A stretch of DNA of 55,230 nt, taken from positions 1 to 55,230 of the forward strand of contig NZ_MTAV01000174.1 of assembly GCF_002154695.1 (NCBI RefSeq), written 5' to 3'. The DNA comes from Nostoc sp. T09. Its GTDB lineage: Bacteria; Cyanobacteriota; Cyanobacteriia; Cyanobacteriales; Nostocaceae. Position numbers and translations under genes: made by a program. Below, piece by piece: positions 52,166 through 55,230 of this stretch. The notes below the pieces were generated by a model. That model had not been told where the DNA came from, searched no databases, and saw only the letters and a program-made list of their open reading frames with translations. Numbering within the stretch: the first letter of the stretch is position 1; the number at the start of each line of letters is the position of its first letter.

Positions 52166-53968
52166 ATGAGCGATCGCCCTCTAAGATTATTGTTAGTTGA
52201 CCAAGACCCGATCTTCCGCTTAGGACTGCGGGTAGCATTGGCAGAAATTCCTAATTCGCTCATAGTAGCGGAGGTAGAAACAGATACTGCTGCTTTACAG
52301 GTTTTAGCAGAACTAGCCAAACAAGACCCTAAGCAAGTAAATTTAGTGATTTTGGAATTAGGGAATAATCGTTCTCCCAAGCTGCAACAACAAGGGTTAC
52401 AACTCTGTGGGCAACTGAAAGCTTTATACCCCCATCTGCCCGTACTGCTCCTCAGTTCCGTTACAGAACCAGGGCTACTTCTAGCAGCAAAAGCGGCTGG
52501 TATAGATGGTTACTGCCCCAAAGGAACTCCAGTTTCTGAATTAGTTGCAGCTATGCAAGAAGTAGCTCAAGGTGGTTCCGCTTGGTTTGGGGAGATGGAC
52601 ACTCAGAACTCAACACTCAAAGCTCAGGACTCAGCACTCCGGACTCAGGAATTAAGACTCCCTTTCGCTAGGCTGCGAAATAATTTACGTTTGTCTGGAA
52701 TTACTTACATTGAAGCCACCCTCAAGTCAGTGACGGCACAATTGCAAGTGCCTGGACTACCAGTAATGGATAGGGCCATTCTCGCTGGACGGCGGCGAGA
52801 ACTCTTAGCAGCGCGTTGGCTGCTGAATCAGATGTTAGTTTTATCGCCAGAAAGACAACAACAGCAGCAATTTATGCCATCTTCTGTACAATTACCACCA
52901 CCAACAATTCCTTCCCCAAGTAGTGCGATTACCGCATTAGATTCACAACAGCTACAAAATTCGCCACCTTTACTTAGCCCAAGGGCATTGCAATCTAATT
53001 TATTTGCATCTTGTATTACTAAGTTGCAATTTCCTCTAGAAAATGTCACAGATGTCCCTTTAGAAATTGACATCTTGCGCGAAGATAAAAAACGAGAATT
53101 GCTTTATCTAATTCTCCAAAAGCTGGCTCAACAATTAGATGAACTGCGGGTTGCGCAAATTCCAATTAATCAATTATATGATTTAAAGAATCCTATATTA
53201 CATGATTTGTGGCAAGTAACAGTTACAGATTTTTTTGGCAAATTTTCACGTTTGCAAGTAGGCGATCGCCAAATAGAAATTGTCAGATTATTACTGCAAA
53301 ACTTTCAACTAGTCCAAACAGAAATTCTTAATAAAATTCCTTTAATCATAGAGTTATTTGCACATTTATTATTTCAAACAGATTTGCAAGTTGATAATAC
53401 CTCTTACCCAGCAGGTAGCTCAGAGGCTCAGTCACAAGTATTAATGATTTTAGAGAACTTATTAATTCAGGTAGCTAATGGGGTAGTACAACCGCTACTT
53501 AATTCATTAGCAGATTTAGAATTGATTAAACAAGCTTATTACGATCGGAGTTTGATTTCAACTAGAGAAATTGAACGCTTTAGAAATAATTTATCTTGGA
53601 AATACCGCTTAAATAATTATATAAATGAGCCGAGGGCAATTTTTGAAAGCCGCTATGAGCTATTTGTCTTTGCACCGCGTGGGATTGCTAAAACGTCAAT
53701 TTATGCTCCTCGCGCTCAGGAGTTAGCACAATTATCAAACATACCGCTGGTGATGACTTTACTCCTAGAATTTCGCGATGCGATCGCACCTCGAATACAA
53801 TCACTATTAGCTGTTTTCGGGAGTGGGATTGTTTTCATTCTCACCCAAGTCATCGGTCGTGGTCTGGGTTTAATTGGTCGTGGTATTCTCCAAGGGATTG
53901 GGAGTGTTTCGTTAACAGAAAAAAATCTTAAACGTAAGAGCAATAAGGGAACAGGGAGCAGGGAATAG
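52166..53968 (+). CDS. DUF3685 (Ycf55-related) protein with pseudo-receiver domain
   Basis: A 600-residue protein with an N-terminal response-regulator receiver fold (about 6-135) and a long DUF3685 domain (about 270-560), the family related to plastid Ycf55. The receiver has the acidic pair (VDQDP, Asp12/Asp14) and the Lys of GYCPKGT, but the phospho-acceptor position reads VILELGN, with Glu64 in place of Asp, so it cannot be phosphorylated normally. A heptamer repeat lies inside the coding sequence (residues about 145-162, DTQNSTLKAQDSALRTQ), and the C terminus (NKGTGSRE) is made of another heptamer repeat. Near the end are two hydrophobic segments (about 545-580), perhaps membrane-associated. 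Function unknown. Confidence 0.85.
   Translation: MSDRPLRLLLVDQDPIFRLGLRVALAEIPNSLIVAEVETDTAALQVLAELAKQDPKQVNLVILELGNNRSPKLQQQGLQLCGQLKALYPHLPVLLLSSVTEPGLLLAAKAAGIDGYCPKGTPVSELVAAMQEVAQGGSAWFGEMDTQNSTLKAQDSALRTQELRLPFARLRNNLRLSGITYIEATLKSVTAQLQVPGLPVMDRAILAGRRRELLAARWLLNQMLVLSPERQQQQQFMPSSVQLPPPTIPSPSSAITALDSQQLQNSPPLLSPRALQSNLFASCITKLQFPLENVTDVPLEIDILREDKKRELLYLILQKLAQQLDELRVAQIPINQLYDLKNPILHDLWQVTVTDFFGKFSRLQVGDRQIEIVRLLLQNFQLVQTEILNKIPLIIELFAHLLFQTDLQVDNTSYPAGSSEAQSQVLMILENLLIQVANGVVQPLLNSLADLELIKQAYYDRSLISTREIERFRNNLSWKYRLNNYINEPRAIFESRYELFVFAPRGIAKTSIYAPRAQELAQLSNIPLVMTLLLEFRDAIAPRIQSLLAVFGSGIVFILTQVIGRGLGLIGRGILQGIGSVSLTEKNLKRKSNKGTGSRE
52598..52650. repeat. Heptamer STRR inside a coding sequence
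   Basis: A run of about seven degenerate heptamers (ACTCAGA, ACTCAAC, ACTCAAA, GCTCAGG, ACTCAGC, ACTCCGG, ACTCAGG) lies in frame within the DUF3685 gene, between receiver and downstream domain. The protein there is a hydrophilic linker. The same family occurs in intergenic DNA near 2780-2806. Confidence 0.85.
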
Positions 53969-54071
53969 AGATGCTATTACATCCCTTCTTCCTACACTCT
54001 ACATCTTTATACCCTGAAACGCCTATTCGGTCATGAATAGGTAAATTTATTGAATAAGGAAGCATTCAATT

Positions 54072-54344
54072 ATATTGATAAGGCAATTTACCTGTTTACT
54101 TGCGGAAAACACCAAAATGAGTACGCGATCTACTGAAATGAGAAAGCAATCAAGCATTTTGAGTAAGCAATATGCCATTTTACTTGCAGAAAACATCAAA
54201 ATGAGTACGCGATTTACTGAAATGAGAAAGCAATCAAGCATTTTGAGTAAGCAATGTGCCATTTTACTTGCGGAAAACACCAAAATGAGAAAGCATTATG
54301 CCTTAATGAGAAAGCAATAAGGAATTTTGAGAAAGTAATCAAGC
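54072..54344. repeat. Second tandem array with 21-bp period and 84-bp higher-order unit
   Basis: Thirteen successive 21-bp units of the types GAAATGAGAAAGCAATCAAGC, ATTTTGAGTAAGCAATATGCC and TTTTACTTGCGGAAAACACC (minus the first base). Four units form an 84-bp block (54114-54197) repeated almost exactly at 54198-54281. As in the array at the left end, the period of 21 keeps frames open on both strands and makes false ORFs. The repeat fills nearly all of the 427-bp gap between the DUF3685 gene and the membrane kinase gene; the 80 bases before it contain no gene. Confidence 0.85.
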
Positions 54345-54395
54345 ATTTTGTTGATTGATTTCAACTTAATCAAAATAAAATTAAGGCATTGGGCA

Positions 54396-55121
54396 ATGAA
54401 TAATAACTGGATCGGCTATAGCGATTTTATTGGATTGGCAGCATCCTATGTTTATGCTATTGGTTTACTGATATTTGGTGAAGGGCTAGGTCGGCTATTT
54501 CATGTCAAGCCAAACCTGACTCGTAAGATTATCCATGTTGGTGCAGGAATGTGGGTATTTGGCGTACTTCTGCTTTTTAACCACTGGGAAATTGGCATTG
54601 TACCTTTTGCTAGCTTTATTGCAGTCAACTACTTGCTCTACCGTTACCGAGTTGTTAGTGCAATGGATACTGATGACAGTTCACCAGGTACGGTCTATTT
54701 TGCGATTTCTGTAACACTGCTGTTTGGGCTGCTGTGGCGACCATCTGGCCCAATAGATAGTGTCCCTATTGCTGTAGCTGGAGTCATGGCGATGACTTGG
54801 GGAGACGCACTGGCGGCATTAATTGGTAGACGTTTCGGTAAACATAAATACCAGGTAGGAAATTCTGTCCGTTCCTGGGAAGGTTCAGTAGCAATGTTTC
54901 TATCAAGTACGACAGCCATTTTTTTGGTATTACTGTTACTACCTGGTTCATCGCTCAGTCCTTTAGCAGTATCTTATGGTGTTGATAGAGCAATATTGGC
55001 GGCTGTTGTTAGTGGTGCTTTGGCAACGCTAGCTGAGGGAGTTTCGCCTCATGGTACAGATAATCTCAGCGTTCCGCTAATGACAGCAGGAGTAGTATGG
55101 GTTTTAATTAATAATTCGTAA
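54396..55121 (+). CDS. Phytol/dolichol kinase-like membrane protein
   Basis: A 241-residue polytopic membrane protein with about six or seven hydrophobic helices. Signature blocks are LTRKIIHVGAGMWVFG near the N terminus, AVAGVMAMTWGDALAALIGRR in the middle with FGKHKY, the charged SVRSWEGSVAMF and the C-terminal EGVSPHGTDNLSVPL. This is the pattern of the CTP-dependent phytol/farnesol/dolichol kinase (VTE5, SEC59) and phosphatidate cytidylyltransferase-like group. In cyanobacteria a member salvages phytol from chlorophyll breakdown for tocopherol synthesis; the specific substrate here is not shown. I start at ATG 54396 rather than the TTG at 54348, which would read into repeat-flanking sequence. 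It follows a repeat array. Confidence 0.85.
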   Translation: MNNNWIGYSDFIGLAASYVYAIGLLIFGEGLGRLFHVKPNLTRKIIHVGAGMWVFGVLLLFNHWEIGIVPFASFIAVNYLLYRYRVVSAMDTDDSSPGTVYFAISVTLLFGLLWRPSGPIDSVPIAVAGVMAMTWGDALAALIGRRFGKHKYQVGNSVRSWEGSVAMFLSSTTAIFLVLLLLPGSSLSPLAVSYGVDRAILAAVVSGALATLAEGVSPHGTDNLSVPLMTAGVVWVLINNS

Positions 55122-55170
55122 TTCGTAATTAAATGTTTATACATTAATACGGTTCAGTAGTATCTGTAGA

Positions 55171-55185
55171 GTGGGCAATGCCCAC
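55171..55185. terminator. Short hairpin after the kinase-like gene
   Basis: GTGGGCA-A-TGCCCAC, a 7-bp perfect stem 50 bp after the stop codon, without a T-tract. It may be a weak terminator or a common GTGGGCAATGCCCACC dispersed repeat, which I consider more likely. No gene is seen from 55122 to the end of the window. Confidence 0.5.
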
Positions 55186-55230
55186 CCAGCCCTTTCAACG
55201 CGAACAAATGAACTAGTAGGGGAGAATCAA

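Noticed and set aside
1-55230. Prophage or integrative element spanning the window
   Set aside because: No integrase, phage structural genes or att-like repeats; housekeeping and photosynthesis genes occur throughout.

Overview
The window comes from a cyanobacterium, most likely a filamentous, heterocystous-type (Nostocales-like) species. It carries genes for oxygenic photosynthesis (psbE-F-L-J, psaI, psbO, ycf48, rubA), the cyanobacterial NDH-1 complex (ndhC-K-J and a CRR6-type assembly factor), many GCGATCGC (HIP1) octamers, heptamer-based short tandem repeats (STRR), a PEP-CTERM protein, and large multidomain STAND ATPases with WD40 or pentapeptide repeats. No tRNA, rRNA, CRISPR array or prophage was seen.

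Layout. 1-2.8 kb: heptamer/21-bp repeat array, a Uma2 nuclease-fold protein and a GIY-YIG protein. 2.8-7.3 kb: photosynthetic core, with ndhC-K-J on the minus strand diverging from rubA, ycf48 and psbE-F-L-J on the plus strand, then psaI tail-to-tail behind a terminator. 7.4-14.6 kb, minus strand: a large cyanobacterial protein of unknown function, a small protein plus a PilP-like lipoprotein, sigF, and psbO with a strong terminator. 15.5-22.7 kb: a compact minus-strand locus encoding an AAA ATPase and a 1675-residue pseudo-ATPase/TPR/STAND/WD40 protein; this pair is the best candidate for a poorly described signalling or defence system. 23.7-27.2 kb: ftsQ and ftsZ, separated by an unusually long gap. 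27.6-32.3 kb: gshB, a glutaredoxin, a PEP-CTERM protein, a frameshifted IS982-like element with intact ends, and a 2OG-Fe(II) oxygenase. 32.5-37.2 kb: hflX, a small conserved protein, ctpA and ispG. 37.7-45.1 kb: a gene remnant, a RelE/YafQ-type toxin-antitoxin pair, a cysteine hydrolase, a LysM-M23 peptidase, an HtrA protease, a DUF760 protein, scpB interrupted by an in-frame amber codon, ispD and a family 9 glycosyltransferase. 45.8-55.2 kb: an orphan gene, crr6, an overlooked 47-codon gene, a Fur/PerR regulator, a NACHT-pentapeptide protein, a DUF3685 protein with a pseudo-receiver domain, a second 21-bp-period repeat array and a phytol/dolichol-kinase-like membrane protein.

How the genes work together. 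Much of the window serves building and maintaining the photosynthetic electron chain. RubA and Ycf48 assist photosystem assembly, PsbE/F/L/J form the cytochrome b559 region, PsbO stabilises the manganese cluster, a CtpA-family protease may mature D1, HtrA handles damaged proteins, and NDH-1 subunits with CRR6 support cyclic flow. IspD and IspG belong to the MEP isoprenoid pathway, and the membrane kinase may salvage phytol. The accessory component consists of STAND/NACHT proteins, a toxin-antitoxin pair, nuclease-fold proteins, an IS element and STRR arrays. Several genes needed care: psaI, psbF, psbL, psbJ and a 47-aa gene are very short; hflX has coding sequence upstream of any ordinary start codon; scpB and the transposase are broken.
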